A DNA stretch of 64,000 nucleotides from Neorhizobium galegae bv. officinalis (GCA_000985875.1 CCRI01000001.1:558001-622000); one strand, 5' to 3'. Shown: positions 53,132-62,297, numbered from the stretch's first letter. Translations and numbers: made by a program. The notes: generated from the sequence alone by a model not told the origin.

Positions 53132-53689
53132 TCAGAAACCGGCGCCGGGCCTGGCCAGATATTCCAGCTCGGCGGCGGTCGATTCCCGGCCGAGCAGCGC
53201 ATTGCGGTGTGGGAAACGGCCAAATTCGCGGATCACCACACGGTGCCGTTCCGCATAATCCAGATATTCCGGATCACCCAGCAGGGCGAAGAGTTCAACC
53301 GAGCGATCCTGATCGGCGAGCGTTTCCGAGTGTTCGAAAGGTAGATAGAAGAATCCGCGCTGCTCGGGCAGGACAGCCATATCCGCGCCAGCTTCGATCG
53401 CCAGCCTGGCCTCACGCAAAGCCAGCCAATCCGTTGCAAAGGCAAGCGGAGTGCCGCGATAGAGATTGCGGGAAAGCTGGTCGAGCACGATCACCGCTGC
53501 GAGCCGATTTTCTGGAGATGTCCGCCAAGCGTCTAGCTCGCCGCGGGCAAGCGAAAGATGAGTTGCCGCGAAATGCCGGCGCATTGCCTCGTCGAGCGCC
53601 TCGTTCTTCTCGAACCAGTCCTTGCGGGTGAGTTCCCTGAACCAGAAGGTGAAAACTTCCTCGGGGGTTTTTACATCGGTCTGCGCCAT
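53132..53689 (-). CDS. DUF924 family protein
   Basis: 185 residues, helical, TPR-like. It has the family blocks VFTFWFRELTRKDWFEKNEALDEAMRRHF, IVLDQLSRNLYRGTPLAFATD, FFYLPFEHSETLADQDRS and FGRFPHRNALLGRESTAAE. DUF924 proteins are widespread in proteobacteria, with no established biochemical role. It lies 11 bp after the UPF0303 gene and is probably co-transcribed. Confidence 0.9.
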   Translation of the reverse strand: MAQTDVKTPEEVFTFWFRELTRKDWFEKNEALDEAMRRHFAATHLSLARGELDAWRTSPENRLAAVIVLDQLSRNLYRGTPLAFATDWLALREARLAIEAGADMAVLPEQRGFFYLPFEHSETLADQDRSVELFALLGDPEYLDYAERHRVVIREFGRFPHRNALLGRESTAAELEYLARPGAGF

Positions 53690-53700
53690 GGCATATCTCC

Positions 53701-54192
53701 CTAGTCGAGACGGAGTGTGGAGATATCCTTGCCGGTCATCCGGGCAAGGGCTTCGACGACCATGTTATGATCCTCGCGCTGCGGCAGGCCCGACACCGTC
53801 ACGGCCCCGATGCAGCCGACACCGGCGACCTTGATCGGAAAGCTGCCGCCATGCGGCGCGTGGTCCGCTGCGGAAATACCATATCGGCGTTCCACCGTGT
53901 CGCCCTGGAGTTCGAGCTTCCGCCCGATTGCATAACTCGACTGGAAAAAGCGGAGTACCAGATTGCGCTTGCGGCGTACCCAGTTTTCGTTGTCTGCGGT
54001 CGTGCCCGGCAATGCTGTGTAGAAGGCCGGCATCGAATGCAGCCGCACGTCGATGACGACGCTCAGGCCCCGCTCGACGGCCATGTGGCGAAGCAGCGAT
54101 CCGAGGTCCCAGGCAGTGGTCAGGTCGAACCGTTCGAAGACGAGTGCCTTCTCCTGTTCCGCGATCTTCGCCATGTCTTCTTCGATCGTCAT
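53701..54192 (-). CDS. UPF0303 / heme-degrading-like domain protein
   Basis: 163 residues matching the YBR137W/HbpS-like GlcG-type fold of UPF0303: WDLGSLLRHMAVERGLSVVIDVR, ENWVRRKRNLVLRFFQSSYAIG, HAPHGGSFPIKV and GAVTVSGLPQREDHNMVVEAL. Relatives are annotated as heme-degrading domain proteins, but heme activity is not shown for most. The ATG at 54192 gives full length. It precedes DUF924 in the same operon. Confidence 0.88.
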   Translation of the reverse strand: MTIEEDMAKIAEQEKALVFERFDLTTAWDLGSLLRHMAVERGLSVVIDVRLHSMPAFYTALPGTTADNENWVRRKRNLVLRFFQSSYAIGRKLELQGDTVERRYGISAADHAPHGGSFPIKVAGVGCIGAVTVSGLPQREDHNMVVEALARMTGKDISTLRLD

Positions 54193-54252
54193 GCGTTCCC
54201 CTCCGGATTGCGATGGCGGGGATTGATGACGACAAATCCGGCGAAAGTAAAG

Positions 54253-54804
54253 TTACTCGGCGGCGGCGAGCTCCCGGACGGGGAAGAAGGCGGCAAGCTC
54301 GTCAACGGCAAAACCGATCCGTTGCTGCAGGGACTCCGAGACGATCCGATAGTCGACGAAATCGCGATCGGACGCGTAGACGGCCGTCGGCAATGTATGG
54401 GCCATGAAGAAGCCGAAGAGCGGTCGAAGCTGATGTTCGACCATCAATGCGTGCCGGTCGCCGCCGCCGGTTGCGGTGATCAGGATCGGCTTGGCGCGCA
54501 ATTGTTCCGGATCGATCAGGTCGATGAAATGTTTGAACAGGCCGGGATAGCTGCCCTTGTAGGTCGGCGAACCGACGATCAGGAAATCGGCATCCACCAC
54601 ATCGGCGAGCACCTTGCCGGCTGCTTCGTCGAGATCGCCCTGGCGTTGCGCCTGACCGAGAGACGGGCCGACATCGGTGAGGTCGTGAAGCCGGACATCG
54701 AATCCATAACGTTCGGCAGCGACGGAGGCGATGTGCTCGACCAGCGCAAAGGTCTTGGATGGGCGGTTATAGCTACCCGCAAGACCGACGAGTTTCAGGG
54801 CCAT
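54253..54804 (-). CDS. NAD(P)H-dependent FMN reductase (MsuE/SsuE type)
   Basis: 183-residue flavodoxin-like reductase. The FMN phosphate loop is GLAGSYNRPSKTFALVE and the second FMN segment is VGSPTYKGSYPGLFKHFIDL. It should supply reduced FMN to a two-component monooxygenase or act as a quinone/flavin reductase. The ATG at 54804 is used; a longer in-frame start lacks a ribosome site. No FMN-dependent monooxygenase lies nearby, so the partner is unknown. Confidence 0.87.
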   Translation of the reverse strand: MALKLVGLAGSYNRPSKTFALVEHIASVAAERYGFDVRLHDLTDVGPSLGQAQRQGDLDEAAGKVLADVVDADFLIVGSPTYKGSYPGLFKHFIDLIDPEQLRAKPILITATGGGDRHALMVEHQLRPLFGFFMAHTLPTAVYASDRDFVDYRIVSESLQQRIGFAVDELAAFFPVRELAAAE

Positions 54805-54921
54805 GGAAATTCCTCTCTGCGCAATGACTTTCTCCAGATTAGCGTCGGTACCGCAGCATGAAAGCAAGGAACCTGCCGCAGATATCCCGCCGGAAGAAAA
54901 TCATGCTCCTGGAATGCCCGT

Positions 54922-56307
54922 TTACGCGATGCGGGCTGTCCGCTGCGCAGAGCGGGCGATCTGGGTCGTGATCTCCTCGGCAAGCGCCTTGGCCTGCACA
55001 CGGATATCCGGCACCGCCGTGATCTCCCAGAACTGGCCGGCGGTGAGCGCTCCGGCTGCAAACAGGCCCGGTTGCGGCCGGCCCTCCGGATCGAGAACCC
55101 GAGAGTGCCGATCGACGGAAATGCCAAGTCCGAGTTCGTCCATGGAGATCATCTGTCGATTGCGCATCTCGGTCAGCAGCGGCGAATGGCCGATGCCTGC
55201 GCGCTCCATGCCCGTGCAGTTGACGATCCAGTCGGCATGGAGGGAGACGATGTCAGGCGTCCCGCGCTGCCTGAACCGGACACGCGCACCCTCGCCATCG
55301 CTGTCGATCGAGCGGAGGAAGCCGGCATGGACCGTCACCGTGCCATCCTTCAGAAGCGCGTCGAAGCGCGCAAATACCTCCGGCGCGATACGATGACGAT
55401 GGACATTCCACCAGGCCAACGCGTGCCGAAGGAACCGGGAGCGCTGATCGGCGCTGAGGCTCTGCCACAAAGCCTGGGTCTGTGGTCGCAGGCCGTCGAC
55501 GACGCCCCGCCAGTCGGCTCCGTTCTCCACCTGCCGGCGCAAAGCGTGAAGCAGCGCGCTGATCTCCCGGATATCGGGCAGGTCCGGCGTGACCGGAGCG
55601 GCGCGCCTTGTCGGATGCGGATGCGGCACCAGTCCGCGCCGCGACAGGACATGGATGCGGCCGCGATGGCCCTGGGCCCGCAGCGACAGGACCTGGTCGA
55701 TCATCGTCAGGCCGGAACCGAAGATACAGAGTTCGTCGGTGCGGCCCACACGCGAAAGCCAGCCGAGGCGCCAAGGATTGTCGATGGTTCGGGCGCCGAC
55801 CTCCGGATCGATGCGATCCTTCGGCAGGGGCAGATCGGCATTGCCAACGCCGAGCGCAAGGATCACGGCACGGGCACGCAATTCGCCGTCATTGTCGAGA
55901 TGGAAGACGAGCCCGTCCTGTTCGCAGTGGACACAGGCAGTGGCCTTCGCCCGGATGAAATCGACATGCGCGCGCCGCTCGCGGGGCCTCAGCAGCGAAG
56001 CCAGGGTGTCGCGCAGGTAGAGGCCGTAGTCGCCGCGAGAGGCGAAATCTTCGGGAAAGGCGGCCCTGCCCTGGCGGCGCAGCCATTCGACGAAATCGTC
56101 CGGCCGATCCGGAAACACGCTCATCCGCGCGGCAGGCACATTGAGACGGTGCAGGTAAAATTCGGTGCGATAGGCGGTGCCCCGCCCGAAGCCAGGATCA
56201 TCGCCGACCACAGCTATCGAGGCGGAGCCCGGCAGGAAGCGAAGGAGATTGATGGTAAGGGCGATTGCGGAAAAACCGGAACCGACGACGGCGACATCAT
56301 AAGTCAT
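54922..56307 (-). CDS. FAD/NAD(P)-binding protein (NAD_binding_9 family)
   Basis: 461 residues. The N-terminal dinucleotide fold is YDVAVVGSGFSAIALTINLL, followed by GDDPGFGRGTAYRTEFYLHRLNVPAARMSVFPD, the block typical of the YdhS/NAD_binding_9 family. A second nucleotide loop is ELCIFGSGLTMIDQVLSL, and a closing LFAAGALTAGQFWEITAVPDI. Members are often linked to siderophore or flavin metabolism, without firm function. The ATG at 56307 follows GAGGAGTG; the upstream GTG at 56316 is also possible. A 117-bp gap separates it from the FMN reductase downstream. Confidence 0.85.
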   Translation of the reverse strand: MTYDVAVVGSGFSAIALTINLLRFLPGSASIAVVGDDPGFGRGTAYRTEFYLHRLNVPAARMSVFPDRPDDFVEWLRRQGRAAFPEDFASRGDYGLYLRDTLASLLRPRERRAHVDFIRAKATACVHCEQDGLVFHLDNDGELRARAVILALGVGNADLPLPKDRIDPEVGARTIDNPWRLGWLSRVGRTDELCIFGSGLTMIDQVLSLRAQGHRGRIHVLSRRGLVPHPHPTRRAAPVTPDLPDIREISALLHALRRQVENGADWRGVVDGLRPQTQALWQSLSADQRSRFLRHALAWWNVHRHRIAPEVFARFDALLKDGTVTVHAGFLRSIDSDGEGARVRFRQRGTPDIVSLHADWIVNCTGMERAGIGHSPLLTEMRNRQMISMDELGLGISVDRHSRVLDPEGRPQPGLFAAGALTAGQFWEITAVPDIRVQAKALAEEITTQIARSAQRTARIA

Positions 56308-56455
56308 CAAGCACACTCCTCGTCCTTGGTTGCTTTGGGCGAAAGGCTGTCTTGGGAGCCAGGGAAAGACGGTTTTGGATCCGCTTCCGTGACCGCTTCA
56401 ATGTCTACCAACTTAATAGAGATTGACGAAGAGTAAAGGCGTTTTCGCGTCTCTA

Positions 56456-56749
56456 TCAGTTGCACGCCTGTTCAGGCCGCGGCAGCGTCGGGGCTTCGGC
56501 GCTTGGATTGGTATTGCTCGGCGTCCCCGGCGGCTGGCAGTGATCTTCCTGATCGACGGTGCCGGTCGTGCTGTTGGTCGTCGTCGGATCGGCAACCCCG
56601 GGAAGCGTCGTGGCGGCGGAATTAGCACCGGGTGTGGTCGTCGTCGTGCCAGGCAAGGTGGGAGTTGCGCCAGGGCCGGATGTCTGGGCCAAGACGGGTA
56701 CTGCGAGCGACAGCAAGAGGGCGGAAAGCGCGATGGGCCTCTTCAGCAT
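56456..56749 (-). CDS. Small exported Thr/Pro/Gly-rich protein
   Basis: 97 residues from the ATG at 56749. The signal peptide MLKRPIALSALLLSLAVPVL ends near VLA|QTSGPG. The mature part is disordered and rich in Thr, Pro, Gly and Ala (LPGTTTTTPGANSAATTLPG), with two cysteines near the end. I do not recognise the family. It may be a cell-envelope or secreted filler protein. It is bounded by the FAD protein gene (148 bp) and the receiver gene. Confidence 0.65.
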   Translation of the reverse strand: MLKRPIALSALLLSLAVPVLAQTSGPGATPTLPGTTTTTPGANSAATTLPGVADPTTTNSTTGTVDQEDHCQPPGTPSNTNPSAEAPTLPRPEQACN

Positions 56750-56833
56750 CTGAAAATTCCTCCGGTTGATCGGAGGAGATAACCGGAAGCCATGCCACTT
56801 GGTTCCTGCAAGCCGTCTTCGGCCCACCAATGT

Positions 56834-57199
56834 TCAGCCCGGCATCATCTCGTGGATAGAGGACAACAGCAGGTCGTGCTGATAGGGTTTCGGCAGGAAC
56901 ACCGTGTTGGTCGGCAGAAGCATCGGATCGAGGCTGACAACGCCCGACGTGATGATGATGCCGATGCTCGGGCGGATGGCGCGGATACGCTGAGCAAGCT
57001 GAATGCCGTCCATGGAGCCGGCCATGTTGACGTCTGTGAAGACAATGTCGATATCGTCGCGGTTGCGGAACAGCACCATCGCCTCGTCGGCATTGCCGGC
57101 TTCCAGTACGAGATGCCCGACTTCCTCCAGCGCATCGAGCGTGGTGAAGCGGATCAGCGGTTCATCCTCGACGACAAGCACAACGGCCTTCTGCGCCAT
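56834..57199 (-). CDS. Stand-alone receiver-domain response regulator
   Basis: 121 residues, a single REC domain: VVLVVEDEPLIRFTTLDALEE (acidic pocket), phospho-acceptor Asp in IVFTDVNMAGSMDGIQLA, Thr in IIITSGVVS and Lys in VFLPKPYQHDLLLSSI. The ATG at 57199 is chosen because AAGGAG sits 6 bases upstream. Such VVEDEPLIR-type regulators in rhizobia are often tied to HWE-family kinases or the general stress response. No kinase is adjacent. Confidence 0.88.
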   Translation of the reverse strand: MAQKAVVLVVEDEPLIRFTTLDALEEVGHLVLEAGNADEAMVLFRNRDDIDIVFTDVNMAGSMDGIQLAQRIRAIRPSIGIIITSGVVSLDPMLLPTNTVFLPKPYQHDLLLSSIHEMMPG

Positions 57200-57542
57200 C
57201 AACGTCTCCTTCATCCTTTGGACGCCTGCCCCCACAGCATCCCCAGGCGAGAAAATCTCCGCACCGTGAGTGGCAGGTTGGGGACCCGCTCCGCCGTGAG
57301 GCCATATAGGAGGCAGGTGAGTCGCGGCAAGTGGAGGTAGAGCGGATGAAAGCTACTACCCGGACAACCTGCCTTCTCCCCGGGGCGAAATCAGCTTCGA
57401 TAAAGGACTATGCCATTTGACGGAACGCAAAATGCGCTTGCCAAGCGCCTGGAAATATTCTGTACCAATCCGCATTAAACGTCGCTGGAAGATCAGCATA
57501 GTCTCATCCCCTCAATCTACTCCCGGTTCAGGTTGACGCTTC
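57200..57542. other. Intergenic region between a receiver gene and the TerC-family gene
   Basis: 343 bp. I looked for a manganese (yybP-ykoY) riboswitch, common before TerC/YjbE-type genes, but found no GGGGAGTA-type repeats. Several very short frames occur near 57340-57540, without usable ribosome sites. No feature can be supported beyond the presumed promoter of the downstream gene. Confidence 0.5.
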
Positions 57543-58166
57543 ATGATGGAACTCTTCACCGCAGGTGGCTTTGCGGCTCTTCTTGAGGTCGTTGCCATCA
57601 ACCTCGTTCTTTCCGGCGACAACGCCATCGTCATCGGCCTGGCTGCCGCCGGTCTTCCAGCCGCACTCCGCAAAAAAGCGATCATCTTCGGCATTTCCGC
57701 CGCCACCGTGCTGCGCCTCGTGTTCGCGGTGGTCGCCACCTATCTTCTGGCGATCAAGGGGCTCCAGCTTGCGGGCGGCCTGCTGCTCGGCTGGGTCTGC
57801 TGGAAGATGTGGGGCGAACTGCGCGAAGGCCACAACGACGACGCCCATGCGGCCGCCGAAGCGAAGCAAAAGGCCGCCAACAAGACCTTTTTCCAGGCCG
57901 CAACCCAGATCGTCGTCGCCGACGTCTCCATGTCGCTCGACAATGTGCTCGCCGTCGCCGGCGCCGCCAAGGAACATTCCATAGTGCTGATCCTCGGCCT
58001 GATCATCTCGATCGCGCTGATGGGCGTGGCGGCCAACTTCGTCGCCAAACTCCTGTCCCGCTTCCGCTGGATCGCCTATGTCGGCCTGGCCGTCATCGTT
58101 TATGTGGCCCTCGACATGATCTACCAGGGCTCCGTTGAAGTCCTGCCGCTCATCCAGGGCGTATAA
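57543..58166 (+). CDS. TerC-family (YjbE-type) integral membrane protein
   Basis: 207 residues with about seven membrane helices. The conserved acidic motif NLVLSGDNAIVIGLAA appears near residue 20 and is repeated in inverted-topology form as ADVSMSLDNVLAVAGAA near 130, the signature of TerC transporters. Between them is a charged loop (REGHNDDAHAAAEAKQK). Family members export manganese or calcium, for example during loading of exoenzymes. The MM start at 57543/57546 is ambiguous by one codon. Confidence 0.92.
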   Translation: MMELFTAGGFAALLEVVAINLVLSGDNAIVIGLAAAGLPAALRKKAIIFGISAATVLRLVFAVVATYLLAIKGLQLAGGLLLGWVCWKMWGELREGHNDDAHAAAEAKQKAANKTFFQAATQIVVADVSMSLDNVLAVAGAAKEHSIVLILGLIISIALMGVAANFVAKLLSRFRWIAYVGLAVIVYVALDMIYQGSVEVLPLIQGV

Positions 58167-58331
58167 GGCTCCTTCACCCACGAACCCTGACGATGTTCGC
58201 GACTCGATCCGCGGTGCAACCGGCAAGAGGCGGTTCGATCCGCCGCTCGCGCGGGAGAGGCTAAAGGGGCCATCGACGCGTGACGGTGCGTTGATCTGAA
58301 ACAGGAAAGTCATTCTTTCCTTACCAAGTCT

Positions 58332-58360
58332 TTGACATTCGGGATGTTCCCATTGATCAT
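58332..58360 (+). promoter_or_regulatory. Candidate sigma-70 promoter of the cupin gene
   Basis: TTGACA (58332-58337) is a perfect -35 hexamer; 17 bases later GATCAT (58355-58360) occupies the -10 position. Rhizobial -10 boxes are poorly conserved, so only the -35 is strong evidence. The rest of the 306-bp gap from 58167 holds no gene. Confidence 0.45.
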
Positions 58361-58390
58361 GTTCGTCGAGCAAAGCTACGTGGCCTTCAG

Positions 58391-58449
58391 CCGGCATGAC
58401 GCCGGTCAGGGGCTCGCGGACCCCCTACTCGCAAGAGTTGGTGAGCCCC
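58391..58449 (+). promoter_or_regulatory. Structured leader in front of the cupin gene
   Basis: CCGGC-ATGAC-GCCGG (58391-58405) forms one hairpin. GGGGCTC (58409-58415) can pair with GAGCCCC (58443-58449) around an inner ACTC-GCAA-GAGT tetraloop hairpin (58427-58438). AGGGG (58408-58412) could instead pair with CCCCT (58422-58426), so two folds exclude each other. No known riboswitch family was recognised. Confidence 0.4.
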
Positions 58450-58472
58450 GTCCTAGTCAATGAGTAACGATC

Positions 58473-58982
58473 TTGAGCGATAGCCACGACGATCATCACC
58501 ACCCTCATGACGATGACCATGACGGTCATTCCAACGTCGATTGGCGCGAGCACGGCGTGAAAGTCATTCCCGGCAATTCGCTCGATCCCAATACCGCCCA
58601 AACCCCCGGCATGAACCGCGCGACCGCGATCAACAATGCCCGTGCCGGCGCCGAGAAGATCTGGGCCGGCACGGTGACGATCCATGCCAACGCCAAGACC
58701 GGCGCCCATCACCACGGCGATCTCGAAAGCATCATCTATGTGCTGAAGGGAAAAGCGCGGATGCGCTGGGGCGACAACCTGGAATTCGTGGCGGAAGCCG
58801 GCCCCGGCGATTTCATCTACGTGCCACCCTATGTGCCGCACCAGGAGATCAATGCCAGCCCGGACGAGACTTTGGAATGCGTCCTGTGTCGCTCCGGCCA
58901 GGACCCGGTGGTCGTCAATCTCGACATCGAACCGATCGAGAAGCCGGAGGAAGTCCTGTGGAAGGACCCGATCCACAAATAG
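58473..58982 (+). CDS. Cupin-domain protein with His/Asp-rich N-terminus
   Basis: 169 residues. The first 20 are SDSHDDHHHPHDDDHDGHS, a likely metal-binding tail. The single cupin barrel follows, with motif 1 as GAHHHGDLESIIYVLKG (His, His, Glu ligands) and motif 2 as GPGDFIYVPPYVPHQEIN. The start is the TTG at 58473, forced by an in-frame stop just upstream; a start at ATG 58611 would remove the His-rich tail. Members are dioxygenases, isomerases or storage-like proteins; no substrate can be assigned. Confidence 0.85.
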   Translation: MSDSHDDHHHPHDDDHDGHSNVDWREHGVKVIPGNSLDPNTAQTPGMNRATAINNARAGAEKIWAGTVTIHANAKTGAHHHGDLESIIYVLKGKARMRWGDNLEFVAEAGPGDFIYVPPYVPHQEINASPDETLECVLCRSGQDPVVVNLDIEPIEKPEEVLWKDPIHK

Positions 58983-59188
58983 AGCTGCCTCCTGTTGGCC
59001 TCATGCGGTCAGATCCGTAAAAGCCCGATTTCAGACCGCAATGCCTTGATAGGCGCAAATGCCGCCGCAATCTGCCGTTATGATGCCGGCCGACTGGAGA
59101 TTGACCGCCTCGAACCTCTCCTTTAGAAGGCGGCATTCCGTTCCGAAGCAAGGACTTCGGGATTTCTAACGCTCCGGAGCTGATGCGG

Positions 59189-59596
59189 ATGGCGCTGTTT
59201 CCGCAGGACAAGCGGACGAGAGACCGACGCGAACAGGAAAGTCACCTGTCGCGCTGGCCGGTCTTTGCCGCCGCTCTGCTGATCGCCGCCCTGTTCGGCC
59301 TGCTGTCGAGCGTCGTCAAGGACGTTCAGTTCCCCCGCGGCATCCTTTCGGCCGACAGGACCAGCGACACTCCGCACCTGACCAAGCGCGAACCTTTGCG
59401 CGCACTGGCCGCCATGGACCGCAAGGACGCCACAGGCGCCCATTGGCACACGGGCGGCGGTGCGCTGGAAGCCCACGCCACCGAGATCACTTTCCCGGTC
59501 TTCGCTCCGGCCTTCTCTCCGAAACCGTCTTCCCATCCGGCAGCCTCCGCGTTCTGGCATGGTTCGCTGCCGCGCGCGCCGCCGGCCCGCGTTTGA
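59189..59596 (+). CDS. Hypothetical single-pass membrane protein
   Basis: 135 residues with strong G/C third-position bias. A basic N-terminus (KRTRDRREQESHLSRW) precedes one membrane helix (PVFAAALLIAALFGLLSSVV). The remaining ~95 residues are presumably periplasmic, with HWHTGGGALEAHATEITF and a Pro-rich end. The family is not recognised. The ATG at 59189 is better placed from GGAG than the ATG at 59183. It lies 88 bp upstream of secDF. The 200 bp before it (58983-59182) hold nothing identifiable. Confidence 0.65.
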   Translation: MALFPQDKRTRDRREQESHLSRWPVFAAALLIAALFGLLSSVVKDVQFPRGILSADRTSDTPHLTKREPLRALAAMDRKDATGAHWHTGGGALEAHATEITFPVFAPAFSPKPSSHPAASAFWHGSLPRAPPARV

Positions 59597-59684
59597 GATA
59601 TCGCGCGCCAAGCGCTTGAACGACATCAGCATTCTGCCCTAACCGCTCGACAGAGCGAGGCTCGGGCCCAGCAGGATTAAACAT

Positions 59685-62222
59685 ATGAGAAATTCCCCAT
59701 GGTTGGTGGCGAGCTATGCCGTCATCATCATTCTCGGCATTCTGGTCGCCCTACCGAACGTGATTCCCCAGTCGGCGCTCGACCGCATGCCGTCGTGGCT
59801 GCCGCATAGCCGCGTGGCACTCGGCCTCGACCTGCGCGGCGGCTCGCATCTCGTGCTCGAGGTGGACCGTCCCGACCTGATCAACGAACGCATCCAGAGC
59901 CTGCTGCAGGACGCCCGCCGCGCGCTGCGCGACAAGAACATCAACACTTCGGCGATCCGCCGGTCCGGCGATACGATCACCGTTGCGGTGCGTGACGCGG
60001 CCCAGCGCGACGCAGCCGTGACGGAACTCCAGACGCTCGCCAACCCGATCGGCCTCGGCACCAGCGTCGGCGGCAGCGATCTCGCGATCACCACGCCGAC
60101 CGACAACACGATCTCGATCGCCCAGACGGAAGCGGGTATCAACTCGCACATCACCGCGGCTGTCGAGCAGAGCCTTGAAATCATCCGCCAGCGCGTCGAC
60201 CAGGTCGGGGTCGCCGAGCCGACCATCCAGCGCGTCGGTTCGGACCGCGTCCTCGTGCAGCTTCCGGGCGAGCAGGATCCGTCCCGTCTTCGCCAGCTCC
60301 TCGGCTCGACCGCCAAGATGAGCTTCCATCTGCTCGGCCAGCAGGGCGAGGCCGGCGTCACCATGCTCGCCGACGAGAGCGGCAACCAGTATCCTGTCCT
60401 CGACCGCGTGGAACTGTCCGGCGACCGTCTGACGGATGCCCGCGCCGCCTTCGACCAGCAGACCAACGAACCGGTGGTGAACTTCCGCTTCGACAGCGCC
60501 GGCGCCAACCGCTTCGCGCAGATCACCCAGCAGAATGTCGGCCGTCCCTTCGCGATCGTGCTCGACAACAAGGTTCTCAGCGCTCCGGTTATCCGCACGC
60601 CGATCACCGGCGGTTCGGGCCAGATTTCCGGCGGCTTCTCGGTTTCGGAAGCCAACACGCTGTCTGCGCTGCTGCGCGCCGGCGCCCTGCCCGCCAAGCT
60701 GACCGTCATCGAGGAACGCACCGTCGGTGCCGACCTCGGCGCCGATGCCATCGAGATGGGCATTTTCACCGGCATCATCGGTTTCGGCCTGGTGGTCGCC
60801 TTCATGCTGTTTCTCTACGGCACCTGGGGCATCCTCGCGAACGTCGCGCTGTTCATCAACGTCATCCTGACCTTCGCCGGCCTGACGCTGATCGGCTCGA
60901 CGCTGACCTTGCCCGGCATCGCCGGCGTCGTGCTCGGCATCGGCCTTGCGGTGGACGCCAACGTCCTCATCAACGAACGCATCAAGGAAGAGACGCGCAA
61001 GGGCCGCAGCGCCTTTGCGGCGATCGACGCGGGCTTCAAGCGCGCCTATTCGACCATCGTCGACAGTAACGTCACCAGCTTGATCGCCACGGTCCTGCTC
61101 TTCTGGTTCGGCTCCGGTCCGGTGCGCGGTTTCGCCGTCACCATGGGCCTCGGCATCATGATCTCGATGTTCACGGCCGTGTCGGTCGTTCGCGTCGCGA
61201 TGGTGTTCATCACCGCCCGCAGGAAGCTGAAGAAGATCGACATCAGGCCGCTGCTGCCGATCAAGCTCGTTCCGGACGGCACCCATATCCACTTCATGAA
61301 GGGCCGTTTCCTCGGCATCGGCGTCTCGGTCATCCTGTCGATCGCCTCGGTCGTGCTGTTCTTCACGCCGGGCCTCAACTATGGCGTCGACTTCCGCGGC
61401 GGCATCCAGATGGAAGTCACCACCACGCAACAGACCGACCTTGCAGCCTTCCGCTCAGGCCTTGGAGAACTTGGCCTCGGCGAAGTGGCCCTGCAGGAAT
61501 TCGGCGGCAAAAACCGCGTGCTTGTCCGCGTCGAGCGCCAGCCCGGCGGCGAACAGGCCCAGACGGAAGCCGTCGAAAAGCTGAAGGCGGAGATCACCAA
61601 GATCGACCAGACCGCCAAGGTGGAACGCACCGAAGTCGTCGGCCCGAAGGTCAGCGGCGAGCTTGCCACCGCCGGCTTCCTGTCGGTCGGTCTCGCCTCG
61701 ATCGCCATGATGATCTACATCTGGGCACGCTTCGAATGGCCGTTCGCCGTCGGCGCGATCGCGACGCTCGTCCTCGACGTGACGAAGACAGTCGGCTTCT
61801 TCGCTCTGACCGGTCTCGACTTCAACCTGACGGCTATCGCGGCGTTGCTGACGCTGGTCGGTTACTCCGTCAACGACAAGGTCGTCGTTTACGACCGCAT
61901 GCGTGAAAACATGCGGCTCTACAAGAAGATGTCGTTGCGTGACGTCATCGACCTGTCGATCAACGAAACGCTCGCCCGAAGCCTCTATACCTCGGCAACC
62001 GCCTTCCTGGCCCTGTTGCCCATGGCGATCTGGGGCGGCAGCGCGGTGGAAAGCTTTGCGGTGCCGATGGTCTTCGGTATCGCGGTCGCAGCGCTCTCGT
62101 CGGTCTTCATCGCAGCGCCGATCCTGCTCTTCCTTGGCGACTGGCGCACCCGCCACAAGGCGCAGGCCGAAGCCACCGGCGAAAAGACCGTCGGCGACGG
62201 CGAGCGCCCAAGCCAGGCCTGA
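59685..62222 (+). CDS. secDF: Fused preprotein translocase subunit SecDF
   Basis: Single 845-residue protein combining SecD and SecF, which use the proton gradient to pull exported proteins through SecYEG. The SecD half has the first helix, the LGLDLRGGSHLVLEVD motif, the large periplasmic P1 domain (about 60-330) and the helical bundle with VLGIGLAVDANVLINERIKEE. The SecF half starts near 555 (LNYGVDFRGGIQMEV) and has GYSVNDKVVVYDRMREN. The fusion is normal in Rhizobiales. It is followed by a strong terminator. Confidence 0.96.
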   Translation: MRNSPWLVASYAVIIILGILVALPNVIPQSALDRMPSWLPHSRVALGLDLRGGSHLVLEVDRPDLINERIQSLLQDARRALRDKNINTSAIRRSGDTITVAVRDAAQRDAAVTELQTLANPIGLGTSVGGSDLAITTPTDNTISIAQTEAGINSHITAAVEQSLEIIRQRVDQVGVAEPTIQRVGSDRVLVQLPGEQDPSRLRQLLGSTAKMSFHLLGQQGEAGVTMLADESGNQYPVLDRVELSGDRLTDARAAFDQQTNEPVVNFRFDSAGANRFAQITQQNVGRPFAIVLDNKVLSAPVIRTPITGGSGQISGGFSVSEANTLSALLRAGALPAKLTVIEERTVGADLGADAIEMGIFTGIIGFGLVVAFMLFLYGTWGILANVALFINVILTFAGLTLIGSTLTLPGIAGVVLGIGLAVDANVLINERIKEETRKGRSAFAAIDAGFKRAYSTIVDSNVTSLIATVLLFWFGSGPVRGFAVTMGLGIMISMFTAVSVVRVAMVFITARRKLKKIDIRPLLPIKLVPDGTHIHFMKGRFLGIGVSVILSIASVVLFFTPGLNYGVDFRGGIQMEVTTTQQTDLAAFRSGLGELGLGEVALQEFGGKNRVLVRVERQPGGEQAQTEAVEKLKAEITKIDQTAKVERTEVVGPKVSGELATAGFLSVGLASIAMMIYIWARFEWPFAVGAIATLVLDVTKTVGFFALTGLDFNLTAIAALLTLVGYSVNDKVVVYDRMRENMRLYKKMSLRDVIDLSINETLARSLYTSATAFLALLPMAIWGGSAVESFAVPMVFGIAVAALSSVFIAAPILLFLGDWRTRHKAQAEATGEKTVGDGERPSQA

Positions 62223-62243
62223 GGCTCCTTGTTATGAAATCAG

Positions 62244-62271
62244 AAGGGCGGATTTTTCATCCGCCCTTTTT
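62244..62271 (+). terminator. Rho-independent terminator after secDF
   Basis: AAGGGCGGAT (62244-62253) pairs perfectly with ATCCGCCCTT (62259-62268) with a TTTTC loop, and the run of T continues to 62271. Confidence 0.92.
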
Positions 62272-62297
62272 CATTGGCTCCGCTATAGCTCTCCATC

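Noticed and set aside
57410-57478. Tiny frame of 22 codons before the TerC gene
   Set aside because: The ribosome-site spacing is too short and no family is recognised; it cannot be supported.
57360-57542. Possible yybP-ykoY manganese riboswitch before the TerC-family gene
   Set aside because: The repeated GGGGAGTA-type segments of that family are absent.
58180-58260. tRNA-like T-arm (GGTTCGATCC within a short hairpin)
   Set aside because: No matching acceptor, D or anticodon arms at tRNA spacing were found.
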